Shown: one piece after another, positions 31,969 to 39,933 of the stretch
Layout: the number at the start of each line of letters is the position of its first letter
Numbering within the stretch: position 1 is the stretch's first letter
DNA from: Salinivirgaceae bacterium
GTDB lineage: Bacteria > Bacteroidota > Bacteroidia > Bacteroidales > SZUA-534
Assembly: GCA_017527435.1 (NCBI GenBank)
Contig: JAFXQB010000025.1
Location: 124,001-188,000 of the forward strand
Direction of reading: 5' to 3'
Length of the DNA stretch: 64,000 nt
Made by a program: the position numbers and the translations under genes
Notes under the pieces: generated by a model
What the model was told of the DNA's origin: nothing
The model's input: the letters and a program-made list of their open reading frames with translations, nothing else
Database searches by the model: none

Positions 31969-34905
31969 TTAGAACATTCCAGGACCGCCGAAACCGCCGG
32001 GGAATCCGCCAGGACCGAATCCGCCAGGACCCATTTGGCGAGCCTGCTTACGCATCGAGTTGATTTTGTAAACAAACTGCACGATTGCGTAACTGCCAAG
32101 AGTGTTCGATTCAGAGTCGATGACTGATGAGCTGCTCACGTAGCGCATGATGCTCTTTTGTTGCTGCAGGATGTCGAACACTTTCACGCGGACTGCCATG
32201 CGGTTGTCTTGTGTGAAGTTTTTGGTAATCTGTGCGTTCCAGATAGCCAGGTCGCGGTCGTAGCCATCGCTGTAGCCAGTGTATATGCGCCAGTTGAAGT
32301 CTGTTGCGAATGTCATCTTCCAAGGCAGGTTGATGGTAGTGTTAGCACCAATCTCATAGTCGAAAGTCTCGCGGTTGTTGTTCAATGTGGCGTTGCCCAT
32401 TGCGCCAGCGGTTGACTTCTGGTCGTTGCCACTCTTCAGGTAGCGCACCGAACCATTGATTGAGAAGTCGAACACATCACAGCGGTAGTTGATTTGCAGA
32501 CGCTCGCTCAAAGTGGTTGTCGAAGTGGTGATTTTGCCGCCGCCAACTGTTTGGCCTGTAGGCAGTTTGGTTGCACTAGCCATCGAAACGTTCTCGCTGT
32601 AGTTGGCCATCGATGTTGATGTGATTGAAAGTTTCTTGCTTCCAAGCGGTGAGCTCAAAGTCAGGAATCCGTTTGCACCCCAGTTGCCATTCAGGTTGAT
32701 TTTGCGTGTCTCTTGTCCACCAGTTGCAGGGTTGTAAGTAGTCTCGTTGCCGACGGTGTTTATAGTGTTGTTGTATGACAGGTTGAGCATGATGCTCTTA
32801 CCCGATTCGCGCATGAAGTTGTTGTAGTTCAACTGAACGTTGTTTGTGAATGTCGGTTTCAGGTTCGGATTACCATATTGCAGGTTCAACGGGTCTGTCA
32901 CGCTGATAATCTCTTGCAGGTTCTGCACGTCGGGTGCTGAGCTGCGGCCGTTGTAGCGCAGTTGAATGGTGTGCTGCTTTGTGAATTTGTATTGCAGACG
33001 CATGGTCGGCGACCAGTTGAAAACGGTCTGTTTCTTGTCGTTGCCAACGTTCTGACCTAAAATGTTGTGCGTTTCCGAAATCTGCGGCTGGAGCGATACA
33101 CCAAGATTGTAGTTCAGTTTGTCGTAGCGGCCTTGCAGGATTACTTCAGCACGATGGTTGTAGTAGGTGTTCTCAACTTCACTGCTCAAACTGTCATTGC
33201 GAGTGTCGCTGCCGTCTTCATAAACGTATGAGTATGAATCAGATGAACGAGTTTGAAAGTTATAGTTGAACTGCAGGTAGTTTTTCTCGAAGATTGGTTC
33301 AACGTAGCCTATCTGAGCCATCAGAGTCAGATTGTTGCTTTTACCGTCGGTGTTGCGGTCAACAATCGAAGTTGAGTCGTTCAGATTGAAGTGAGTGTTC
33401 GACTTCGATGTTCTGTCCGACGGGCTGAGTGAGCCGTTCACCCTGAGTGTCAACTGAATGCTGCGGCCGTAATTGTTTAGTTTGCGCACAGCTTGCAGGT
33501 TGGCGTTATATGAGATGCTTGTTGAGTTCGATGTGTTACCGCTTGTTTGGGTGTTCACCGTGTCGCGCAGTTCGTTGATAAGGTTGCCAAGGCTCAGCGA
33601 TTGACCATCACTTTCAGTATCAGAGAAACTCATGCGCAAGTTGGGGCGGAAAATGATAGTGGTCATTGTGTCGATAGCCCATTTGATGCGGTACGATGCG
33701 TTGATGTTGTTGCGGATGCTGGTCGAAACGGAGGTGTCGTTCTGAACAGTCGAGTAGTCATCGCCACGGAAAGTTTCAGTCGATGTTTTGCCTTCCGATT
33801 CGGTTTTTGTACGGCTGTACTGGATGTTACCGCCGTGCAGGAATGATTTGCTCTTTTCCTGTTCAAAGTTGGCCATAAGGTTTTGTGTTTCGGTGATGCC
33901 ACCGCCAAAGCCCATCATGCCGCCCATCATGCCGCCGCCCATGCCACCACGCATGCCGCCCATCATTCCACCACCCATCATCATCATTCCGCCGCCCATG
34001 CCGCCACGCATGCCGCCCATGCCGCCAAAGCCGCTGTTGTCGCCAAGGTCGCTGCTGGTGTTGTTGGTGTTGTTCAGGTTGCCTATGATGGCCAGGTTGC
34101 CTTCGTCATCAAATTTGTTCAGATCCAAGTGGCCGTCGTAGCGGAAATCGTCAGGACCGTTGATGTCGTGGCCAATGCCGCCCCAGATGTTGCCTATCCA
34201 GCTGTCCATCATACTTTTGCGCACGGTGAAGTCGAGAACAAACTCTTCGTCGTCATCGTCGATGCCGGTCAGTTCGGCCTGCTCGCTCTTCTTGTCGTAC
34301 GATTTGATATCTTTAACCATGTTGGCCGGAAGGTTCTTGAGAACAACCTGCGGGTCGTTGGCAAAATATTCCTTGCCATTCATCTGTATTTTGGTGACTT
34401 CCTTGCCGCCAATAGTGAGTTTGCCGTCTGATGAAATCTCGGCGCCCGGCAGTTTCTTCACAAGGTCTTCAACCATTGCGCCTTCAACCACGTGGAAGGC
34501 ATCGGCGTTGAAAACCACGGTGTCGTCGCGGACCACAACCGGTGTGGCTTCTGCCTGAATGCTGACTTCTGCCAATTGTTTGCTGTCTTCCAACAAATAA
34601 ATCTTGCCGACAGAATTGTTTTGGCCTTTAGTGACAGTAACATTCTTGTAAACAGCAGTATAGCCGATAAACGAAGCTTTCACAACGCATTTTTCAGCTT
34701 TGATGCCTTCAATCTTGAACGAACCGTCCTCTTTGGTCACGTCGCCTTTCAAGAACGTGCTGTCGGGCAGCGAGTAGATTTGTACGTTTGCATACTGCAA
34801 GGCCTCGTTTGTGGTCTTGTCCAACAACTGACCTGAAATCGATGTGGTTTGTGCGATTGCCACATTGCTAATCAGAACCGAAAGAATTAAACTCAACTTT
34901 TTCAT
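31969..34905 (-). CDS. Outer-membrane TonB-type beta-barrel protein with Met/Gly-rich insert
   Basis: 978 residues: signal peptide (1-19), a carboxypeptidase-regulatory-like domain (about 22-105), a plug-like domain (about 115-230, VVRDDTVVFNADAF and NGKEYF), and a large outer-membrane barrel of the OMP_b-brl_3 type. Residues 291-336 form a low-complexity stretch with 15 Met among mostly Gly, and the C-terminus ends in Gly/Pro/Phe repeats (GPGGFGPGGFPGGF). The Met-rich part begins the extracellular or periplasmic side of the barrel; Met clusters can bind copper, which is speculation here. No SusD partner is next to it, so it is not a standard SusCD pair. Confidence 0.88.
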   Translation of the reverse strand: MKKLSLILSVLISNVAIAQTTSISGQLLDKTTNEALQYANVQIYSLPDSTFLKGDVTKEDGSFKIEGIKAEKCVVKASFIGYTAVYKNVTVTKGQNNSVGKIYLLEDSKQLAEVSIQAEATPVVVRDDTVVFNADAFHVVEGAMVEDLVKKLPGAEISSDGKLTIGGKEVTKIQMNGKEYFANDPQVVLKNLPANMVKDIKSYDKKSEQAELTGIDDDDEEFVLDFTVRKSMMDSWIGNIWGGIGHDINGPDDFRYDGHLDLNKFDDEGNLAIIGNLNNTNNTSSDLGDNSGFGGMGGMRGGMGGGMMMMGGGMMGGMRGGMGGGMMGGMMGFGGGITETQNLMANFEQEKSKSFLHGGNIQYSRTKTESEGKTSTETFRGDDYSTVQNDTSVSTSIRNNINASYRIKWAIDTMTTIIFRPNLRMSFSDTESDGQSLSLGNLINELRDTVNTQTSGNTSNSTSISYNANLQAVRKLNNYGRSIQLTLRVNGSLSPSDRTSKSNTHFNLNDSTSIVDRNTDGKSNNLTLMAQIGYVEPIFEKNYLQFNYNFQTRSSDSYSYVYEDGSDTRNDSLSSEVENTYYNHRAEVILQGRYDKLNYNLGVSLQPQISETHNILGQNVGNDKKQTVFNWSPTMRLQYKFTKQHTIQLRYNGRSSAPDVQNLQEIISVTDPLNLQYGNPNLKPTFTNNVQLNYNNFMRESGKSIMLNLSYNNTINTVGNETTYNPATGGQETRKINLNGNWGANGFLTLSSPLGSKKLSITSTSMANYSENVSMASATKLPTGQTVGGGKITTSTTTLSERLQINYRCDVFDFSINGSVRYLKSGNDQKSTAGAMGNATLNNNRETFDYEIGANTTINLPWKMTFATDFNWRIYTGYSDGYDRDLAIWNAQITKNFTQDNRMAVRVKVFDILQQQKSIMRYVSSSSVIDSESNTLGSYAIVQFVYKINSMRKQARQMGPGGFGPGGFPGGFGGPGMF

Positions 34906-35354
34906 ATCACTGTTTTTTTATGTGTTTATAATTTCATTCTCTTTTTTGTCATTTTCGACGATGCAAGTATATTTTGTTTTGTTCAAACCGCAATTTTCTT
35001 ATAGATGAAGGGTTGGAAATTGCCGATTGAAGTTGCTGAATTTTAATCTGAGTCTATGTTTCGCCAATTTTTACCGATAAAAACGCTGTTTGGCGGCACG
35101 CGAGTTAACAAATACCGTTCCAAACCGCCTTTTTTGCCGATGAATTTAAAAATATTCCTATTGGAAATCAATGAGATAGTGTATAGAAAATGTTTGTTCG
35201 CCCCAAAACACCTGTTTTGTGGGTAAAAAACGTAGAATTATCGATGATGATGCAGATAAAATATTGATTATCAAATCATCTTATCAGGTTGCCCGACAAG
35301 CAAAGAAAAAAGGGGCTGCCAAGCCCCCTGATTCCTTAATCCTAATACTAACTA
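34906..35354. other. 449-bp region without a gene
   Basis: Region upstream of the large barrel gene and downstream of the deacetylase. Apart from the deacetylase terminator (35304-35328) I see only AT-rich sequence, a TATACTTG near the barrel gene (one mismatch from TAnnTTTG), and a small hairpin around CCCAAAACA/TGTTTTGTGGG (35201-35222). No small gene is supported. Confidence 0.5.
35304..35328 (-). terminator. Intrinsic terminator after the deacetylase gene
   Basis: Stem GGGGCT / AGCCCC with a 4-nt loop; on the minus strand it is followed by a run of T (an A-run on +, 35304-35311). Confidence 0.8.
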
Positions 35355-36338
35355 TCAGAACGACAGTACATAAACCTCATCGGGCACCACATCGAAGATT
35401 ATGCAGCCATCGACAATCAGCGATGGAATCTCGTTGTTATTGCGGACAATGCGGGCCGTGGTGCAGCCATCGGGCAGACGGCGTTTGACGGTTACCGGCT
35501 GGTCGAGTTTGGTCAGCTTGCTTTGTGCGGTGCAACCAACGGTTATCTCAATATAGTCCATCTCGGCCCGCTCGTTGATTGTGAGCGAGTTGCGCTCAAG
35601 AATGTATTTTGATATTTCGGCAAACGTGCCAACCCAATAAGCCAGTCCCGCTTGCTTGACATAATTCAAATGAGCGTCGAACTCTTTCGATTCGATGGGA
35701 GAATAGCCGCCATCGCCGTCCAACGCGTGAATCAGGAACACGCACCAGCCTTTGGTGTCGATGGCCGAAGCCACCCACTTGTTGAAGTTGTCGGCTGTTT
35801 GCATATCGCTTTCAGTGCCAACCACTCGCGATGTGATGTTGAACATATTCTCGGGTGTCGGATTGCCAATTTGGCCGCTGCAACCGCGTGCTGAAATATA
35901 ATAGCGTGCCACAATCTGGTCGTTGCCAGTCACGCAGTAGGGGTAAACCATTGTGATGCATTCCTTTCCAATCATCATTTCAATGGTGTCCTTCGATTTG
36001 GCAAGTTCCTCTTCCTGCTGACTCTCTGATATTTGCCCGAAATTGGGGTGGTTGATGGTGTGCGACGCTATCTCGTGACCTTTTTGGGCGACATTCTTCC
36101 ACTCGTTCCAATTCTTTACCCAACTGGTAATCAGGTTGAAAGTGCCGTGGAATCCGTATTTGTCGAGCAGCGGAACGGCCACCGGAATCTGGTTCGGTGT
36201 GCCATCGTCGAACGAGTAGGTGATGGCTGCTTGGCTGAAATTGTGCCAGGTTGCCACTTCGTATCCTTCAGGTATTTGAGCATTTACTGTGTTTGCCATA
36301 ATGAATGGTATTGCCATTATCAATGATAATTTTTTCAT
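35355..36338 (-). CDS. Secreted polysaccharide deacetylase (NodB domain)
   Basis: 327 residues with a signal peptide (1-20, ending VNA). The NodB domain (about 30-240) has motif 1 YSFDDGTPNQ with the Asp-Asp pair, and motif 2 SHTINHPNFG giving the HxxxH metal ligands. Later motifs VYPYCVTGN and FLIHALDGDGG fit motifs 3 to 5. A C-terminal beta domain of about 80 residues follows (LTINERAEMDYIEITVG). It probably removes N- or O-acetyl groups from an extracellular glycan. Monocistronic. Confidence 0.9.
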   Translation of the reverse strand: MKKLSLIMAIPFIMANTVNAQIPEGYEVATWHNFSQAAITYSFDDGTPNQIPVAVPLLDKYGFHGTFNLITSWVKNWNEWKNVAQKGHEIASHTINHPNFGQISESQQEEELAKSKDTIEMMIGKECITMVYPYCVTGNDQIVARYYISARGCSGQIGNPTPENMFNITSRVVGTESDMQTADNFNKWVASAIDTKGWCVFLIHALDGDGGYSPIESKEFDAHLNYVKQAGLAYWVGTFAEISKYILERNSLTINERAEMDYIEITVGCTAQSKLTKLDQPVTVKRRLPDGCTTARIVRNNNEIPSLIVDGCIIFDVVPDEVYVLSF

Positions 36339-36404
36339 CTTCAGTTAGATTTAGGATGCAATAATAAGCACATCTGGCAAATTTTTGAAAGACGAGAAGT
36401 AAAA

Positions 36405-36447
36405 AAGAACACAGATGACGCAGATTTTTTGGATTTGCGCAGATTTA
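36405..36447. repeat. Dispersed ACACAGAT-type repeat
   Basis: Text AGAACACAGATGACGCAGAT with GGATTTGCGCAGATT, resembling text at 8001-8068 and, in reverse, at 23633-23673. Degenerate, intergenic. Confidence 0.5.
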
Positions 36448-36454
36448 ATTTCTT

Positions 36455-36922
36455 TTAATGTTGCGGGTCTGTTTGGTATTCTTTTATAACATTTATTATC
36501 CAATTCATATCTCCCGAATCAGTTACAATGTATTCTTTTCGTAGACTCAAGTCAATAATGTATATGAAATCTTCGCCTGGACTAATAACCATTTTATGAG
36601 AAAAGTCAATACCTTTAAAATTTACTTCACAAAAGGTATTGACCAACCCGAATTTCCGTTGCCAATGTTTTTTTTGTTTTGATTTATCAAATATGGTTTG
36701 AAACCTTTTTATATCAACTTCTGCTAATTGTTTAGTTTTAATTCCGTTCTTAATCATATCTTCGAAATGACTGTATGCCCCAGCAGTAGAATACCCTCTA
36801 ATGCAAGTGTCCATATAAATGGTGACGTTAGAAATTTGAAATGATAGTTTTTCTTCTTGTGCTTGAATATTTTCCAAATTAAAAAACAATAAAAACGCGA
36901 TTGTAAGCATTTTAGATACCAT
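36455..36922 (-). CDS. Small secreted protein, AT-rich gene
   Basis: 155 residues from the ATG at 36922 (MVSKMLTIAFLLFFN); the frame upstream crosses the promoter. A signal peptide ends at NIQAQ. The mature part has two Cys and mixed alpha/beta composition (LSFQISNVTIYMDTC, DFIYIIDLSLRKEYIV). No family recognised. It is clearly more AT-rich than folP next door, suggesting recent arrival or relaxed selection. Confidence 0.6.
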   Translation of the reverse strand: MVSKMLTIAFLLFFNLENIQAQEEKLSFQISNVTIYMDTCIRGYSTAGAYSHFEDMIKNGIKTKQLAEVDIKRFQTIFDKSKQKKHWQRKFGLVNTFCEVNFKGIDFSHKMVISPGEDFIYIIDLSLRKEYIVTDSGDMNWIINVIKEYQTDPQH

Positions 36923-36944
36923 ATTTTTATATCTTGTTTTCTTA

Positions 36945-36974
36945 CAAATATAGCCAACATTCATTCTGCACAAT
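36945..36974 (-). promoter_or_regulatory. Promoter of the small secreted protein gene
   Basis: On the minus strand: ATTG at the -33 position (36971-36974), an 18-bp spacer and TATATTTG at -7 (36945-36952), a near-consensus Bacteroidota promoter, 22 bp before the ATG. Confidence 0.6.
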
Positions 36975-37009
36975 CTGTTTTTTTTCGGGAAAAAGCAGTT
37001 GCAAATCCC

Positions 37010-37017
37010 TATTTTTG
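37010..37017 (+). promoter_or_regulatory. -7 box of folP
   Basis: TATTTTTG matches TAnnTTTG 15 bp before the folP ATG at 37033. The -33 region is T-rich without a clear TTTG. Divergent from the promoter at 36945-36974. Confidence 0.5.
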
Positions 37018-37032
37018 CGAAAAAACTGAACT

Positions 37033-37878
37033 ATGACTACAATAAATTGCCGCGGGCGGCTTATCGATTTGTCGGAACCAAAGGTGATGGCGATTGTGAA
37101 CGTTACGCCCGATAGTTTCTACAGCGGAAGCCGATGCCCGTCGACCGAAGCGGCTTTGGCGCGCGCCGATGAAGCGCTGGCTCAGGGTGCCGACATACTC
37201 GATTTAGGTGCCTACTCAACGCGCCCGGGTGCGGCCGAAGTGCCAGCTGATGAAGAGTGGCAGCGCCTGCAGCCCGTGGTGACCGAATTGCGCCGCCGCC
37301 ATCCGCAAGCCGTCATTTCCATCGACACTTTCCGCAGCAGTGTGGCCGAGCGGGCTGTTGATGCCGGCGCCGACATTATCAACGATGTTTCGGGCGGCAC
37401 ACTCGACGAGCAGATGTTCGCCACCGTGGCACGCCTGCAAGTACCTTACATTCTGATGCATATGCGCGGAACGCCTGCCACAATGCAGCAGCACACCACC
37501 TACAATAATCTGCTTGCCGATGTGATTAGCGAGCTCTCGCAGCCACTTCGCCGTCTTACCGATATGGGTGTGCACGATGTCATCATCGACCCTGGATTCG
37601 GCTTTGCCAAAACGCTCGAGCAGAACTACGAGCTGTTTGCGCACCTTTCGGAATTTTCGGTTTTCAATCGTCCGCTGCTTGTGGGGATATCGCGCAAATC
37701 GATGATTTACAAATTGTTCAATATAACTCCCGAACAATCGTTAAGCGCCACTACTGCGCTCAATTTGCTTGCGCTGAAAAACGGCGCTTCCATTCTGCGT
37801 GTGCACGATGTGCCTGAAGCAGTGCAGGTTGTGAAGATGTGGCAGATGATGAACCAGGCTTGTGCAGGCAAACTTTAA
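37033..37878 (+). CDS. folP: Dihydropteroate synthase
   Basis: 281 residues. It condenses para-aminobenzoate with dihydropterin pyrophosphate in folate synthesis and is the sulfonamide target. Motifs: IVNVTPDSFYSGSR (residues 17-30), ILDLGAYSTRPGA, SIDTFRSSVAERA, ADIINDVSGG, YILMHMRGTP, DPGFGFAKTLEQNY and LVGISRKSMI, covering the full TIM barrel. In many Bacteroidales the c-di-AMP synthase gene follows folP; here an AraC gene converges and overlaps its stop by 4 nt, and cdaA lies about 14 kb away. Confidence 0.97.
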   Translation: MTTINCRGRLIDLSEPKVMAIVNVTPDSFYSGSRCPSTEAALARADEALAQGADILDLGAYSTRPGAAEVPADEEWQRLQPVVTELRRRHPQAVISIDTFRSSVAERAVDAGADIINDVSGGTLDEQMFATVARLQVPYILMHMRGTPATMQQHTTYNNLLADVISELSQPLRRLTDMGVHDVIIDPGFGFAKTLEQNYELFAHLSEFSVFNRPLLVGISRKSMIYKLFNITPEQSLSATTALNLLALKNGASILRVHDVPEAVQVVKMWQMMNQACAGKL

Positions 37879-38756
37879 ATTGCATTTCCACGGACAATCC
37901 TTCGATAGTCAGTGGGTGTCATGCGCTCGTGCTGGCGGAAGCGGCGGGCGAAATACGAAGGGTCAAGCATGCCCAGCTGCTCGGCAATCCCGCTCATTGT
38001 CAAATCGGTGTTTTTGAGCAGCATTTTGGCGGCCATCATCGCCGATTCGTTTATCCAGTAGGTCACAGGATGGCCAGTGTTCTGCTTGATGGTTTTGCTC
38101 AGATGGTTTGGGCTGACATCCAGCTTTTCTGCATATTCCGCAGCCGATAAATTACTTTGTCCATTCTCGAAAACCATTTTCATAAATCTGTTGCTCAAAG
38201 CGTTAGGCATTGAGTCGCGTTGTGTTTGCCCCTTTTCCCATTCGGCGGCCATCTCAACCAGAAACGAGTTCATGTTGGCGCGTATAACATCGTCGCTCTG
38301 CGGCACAGAGAGCGTCTCGGCCATGATGCGCTCGAGCAGCATCTCGACAAATCCGCTGCGGCTATGGTCGAATCGTGTGATGCGGCTGCCGCCAGCCTGC
38401 ACAAAGGCTATTCCTTTGTAGATTCCCGCCACTACGGGGCTGGTGCAGAGAAAATCGGTGCTGAAACTGCCCATGTAACCGAAGCAGTCTTTGAAATATC
38501 TGATTGAAAATAAGTTGCCCGCAGGGATGATGATGCACTCGTTGGCCCCGACCAGCTGCTGCACCGATTCGGTTTCAACCAGCACTTCACCTTTTATGAG
38601 AAACATGAAGTTGTGATTGGCCGAACGGATGGGTGGTGTGGGACACGACATGGCGTGCTGGCAGTGCTCGTCAAGCAAGCGGATTGAGAACGGCGCCATT
38701 CCGCTGCCACCAATCCGCCCCATTGCGTATGTTCCGCTGTGTGCTGCTGCGTGCAT
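37875..38756 (-). CDS. AraC-family transcriptional regulator
   Basis: 293 residues. The N-terminal half (about 25-140) is a cupin-like sensor domain with FMFLIKGEVLVETESVQQL and CIIIPAGNLFSI. The C-terminal half has the double helix-turn-helix: LSAAEYAEKLDVSPNHLSKT and LTMSGIAEQLGMLDPSYFAR, then RFRQHERMTPTDYRRIV. Start could also be Met12 or Met20. It lies in the same direction downstream of a lipoprotein gene and a TonB receptor gene; it may regulate them, though this is inferred from position only. Confidence 0.92.
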   Translation of the reverse strand: MHAAAHSGTYAMGRIGGSGMAPFSIRLLDEHCQHAMSCPTPPIRSANHNFMFLIKGEVLVETESVQQLVGANECIIIPAGNLFSIRYFKDCFGYMGSFSTDFLCTSPVVAGIYKGIAFVQAGGSRITRFDHSRSGFVEMLLERIMAETLSVPQSDDVIRANMNSFLVEMAAEWEKGQTQRDSMPNALSNRFMKMVFENGQSNLSAAEYAEKLDVSPNHLSKTIKQNTGHPVTYWINESAMMAAKMLLKNTDLTMSGIAEQLGMLDPSYFARRFRQHERMTPTDYRRIVRGNAI

Positions 38757-38851
38757 CAGAGTCTGGTTTGTTCGGCAAACGTAAGAAAATTAGCGACAGC
38801 TTGGTTTACCTTGGTCAATTATCTGATTGTCTAATATATAAAAACATAGAA

Positions 38852-38870
38852 AGCACGGTTTCCCGTGCCT
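38852..38870 (-). terminator. Weak hairpin after the calycin-like lipoprotein gene
   Basis: Stem GCACGG / CCGTGC with a 4-nt loop and a loosely T-rich stretch on the minus strand, about 33 bp past the stop. Confidence 0.45.
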
Positions 38871-38902
38871 TCATAAATAGCTAAAATAGATTAAATAAGG
38901 AA

Positions 38903-39733
38903 TTATTGTTTGATAGTCCCTTCGTAGCTGACGGGGTAGCTGCCGCACATCATTGTAAACTTGAATGCCTTGCCTTTTTGGTCGGCAGTGCCGTTGAGTT
39001 TGGTGATGGTGTATTTTGGGAACGGGCCGCCCATTGCCTGCGGCACAATGTTGTCGCCACTGAAACTGATGGCGTCGCCAATGGCGCTGTAGCTCACGCT
39101 GTCGATTGTCATATCGAGAGTGAGCGGCATTGCTTCGGCAAATTTCACATCGAGCATCTCAATAGTCGCCACATCGCCGTTCTGCTTGAAATTCACCACC
39201 ACATCTTCTTTGGTGAAGGTGGTTGTTGAATCAATCGTCACAACCATTTTGCCACTGGCCGACAAACCTGCTGTGGGCAGTGCAGCGGCAACATTGCTGA
39301 TTGCAACATTGCAGCCTGCGGCCACAAACGAGATTGAGAACGAGCCCGAGCTCAGGAACTCGCCTGTCAGGTTTGTGAAAGTGTAGCGGGGGAACGGCTG
39401 ACCATTGAATTTCGGCACAATTGTGGCAATGGTGAATGTGTTTTTGCCGTCGGTTTCACTGCGCACGAACGGAACGCTGTCAACTTGCAAATCGACGGTC
39501 ATTGGCATTGCTGCTGCGAATTTCACACCTTTGAGAGTGAAGCTGACAAGTTCGTTCTCGCCGAAATTGAAATCGACTGTTGCGTCGTCCTGGCTGAACG
39601 ATGAGCCATTGGCCATTGTTGAGATTAACGTTCCGCTGAGCGTTGCATTCTCTGAATAAGGTGTCTCGTCATCTTTGTCGCAAGCCACGAAAGCGAGCAT
39701 TGCGGCACACATCAAAAAACTAAAATGTTTCAT
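38903..39733 (-). CDS. Lipoprotein with two tandem calycin-like domains
   Basis: 276 residues with a lipobox FVAC (Cys19). The mature protein is an internal duplication: VKFAAAMPMTVDLQVDSV... PFPRYTFTNLTGEF in the first half is echoed by VKFAEAMPLTLDMTIDSV... PFPKYTITKLNGTA in the second. Each half looks like the Bacteroidales calycin-like lipoprotein domain. These barrels bind small ligands. The gene follows the TonB receptor gene at 39925-42159 by 191 bp on the same strand, so together they may form an uptake pair; the ligand is unknown. Confidence 0.78.
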   Translation of the reverse strand: MKHFSFLMCAAMLAFVACDKDDETPYSENATLSGTLISTMANGSSFSQDDATVDFNFGENELVSFTLKGVKFAAAMPMTVDLQVDSVPFVRSETDGKNTFTIATIVPKFNGQPFPRYTFTNLTGEFLSSGSFSISFVAAGCNVAISNVAAALPTAGLSASGKMVVTIDSTTTFTKEDVVVNFKQNGDVATIEMLDVKFAEAMPLTLDMTIDSVSYSAIGDAISFSGDNIVPQAMGGPFPKYTITKLNGTADQKGKAFKFTMMCGSYPVSYEGTIKQ

Positions 39734-39820
39734 TTTAACTGATATTTAATTGTTTATAAAAAAGTTGTCTTTCCCTTGTTTAATCGGTGAATCGTTTAAA
39801 GTTCAGAATGATGGGATTTT

Positions 39821-39933
39821 GGACAGCAGACAACAGATACCGCAGTGCGTCCCAATCAACACCATATACCTAAATTCTAAATCCTAATTCCTAAATTCTA
39901 ATTCATAAATCCTAATCCTAAATCCTAAATCAT
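39821..39933. repeat. Low-complexity intergenic repeats
   Basis: Begins with GGACAGCAGACAACAGATAC (relative of 13695-13727) and continues from 39869 as irregular CTAAATTCTAAATCCTAATT units, related in style to the 14-bp array at 12151. Confidence 0.6.
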
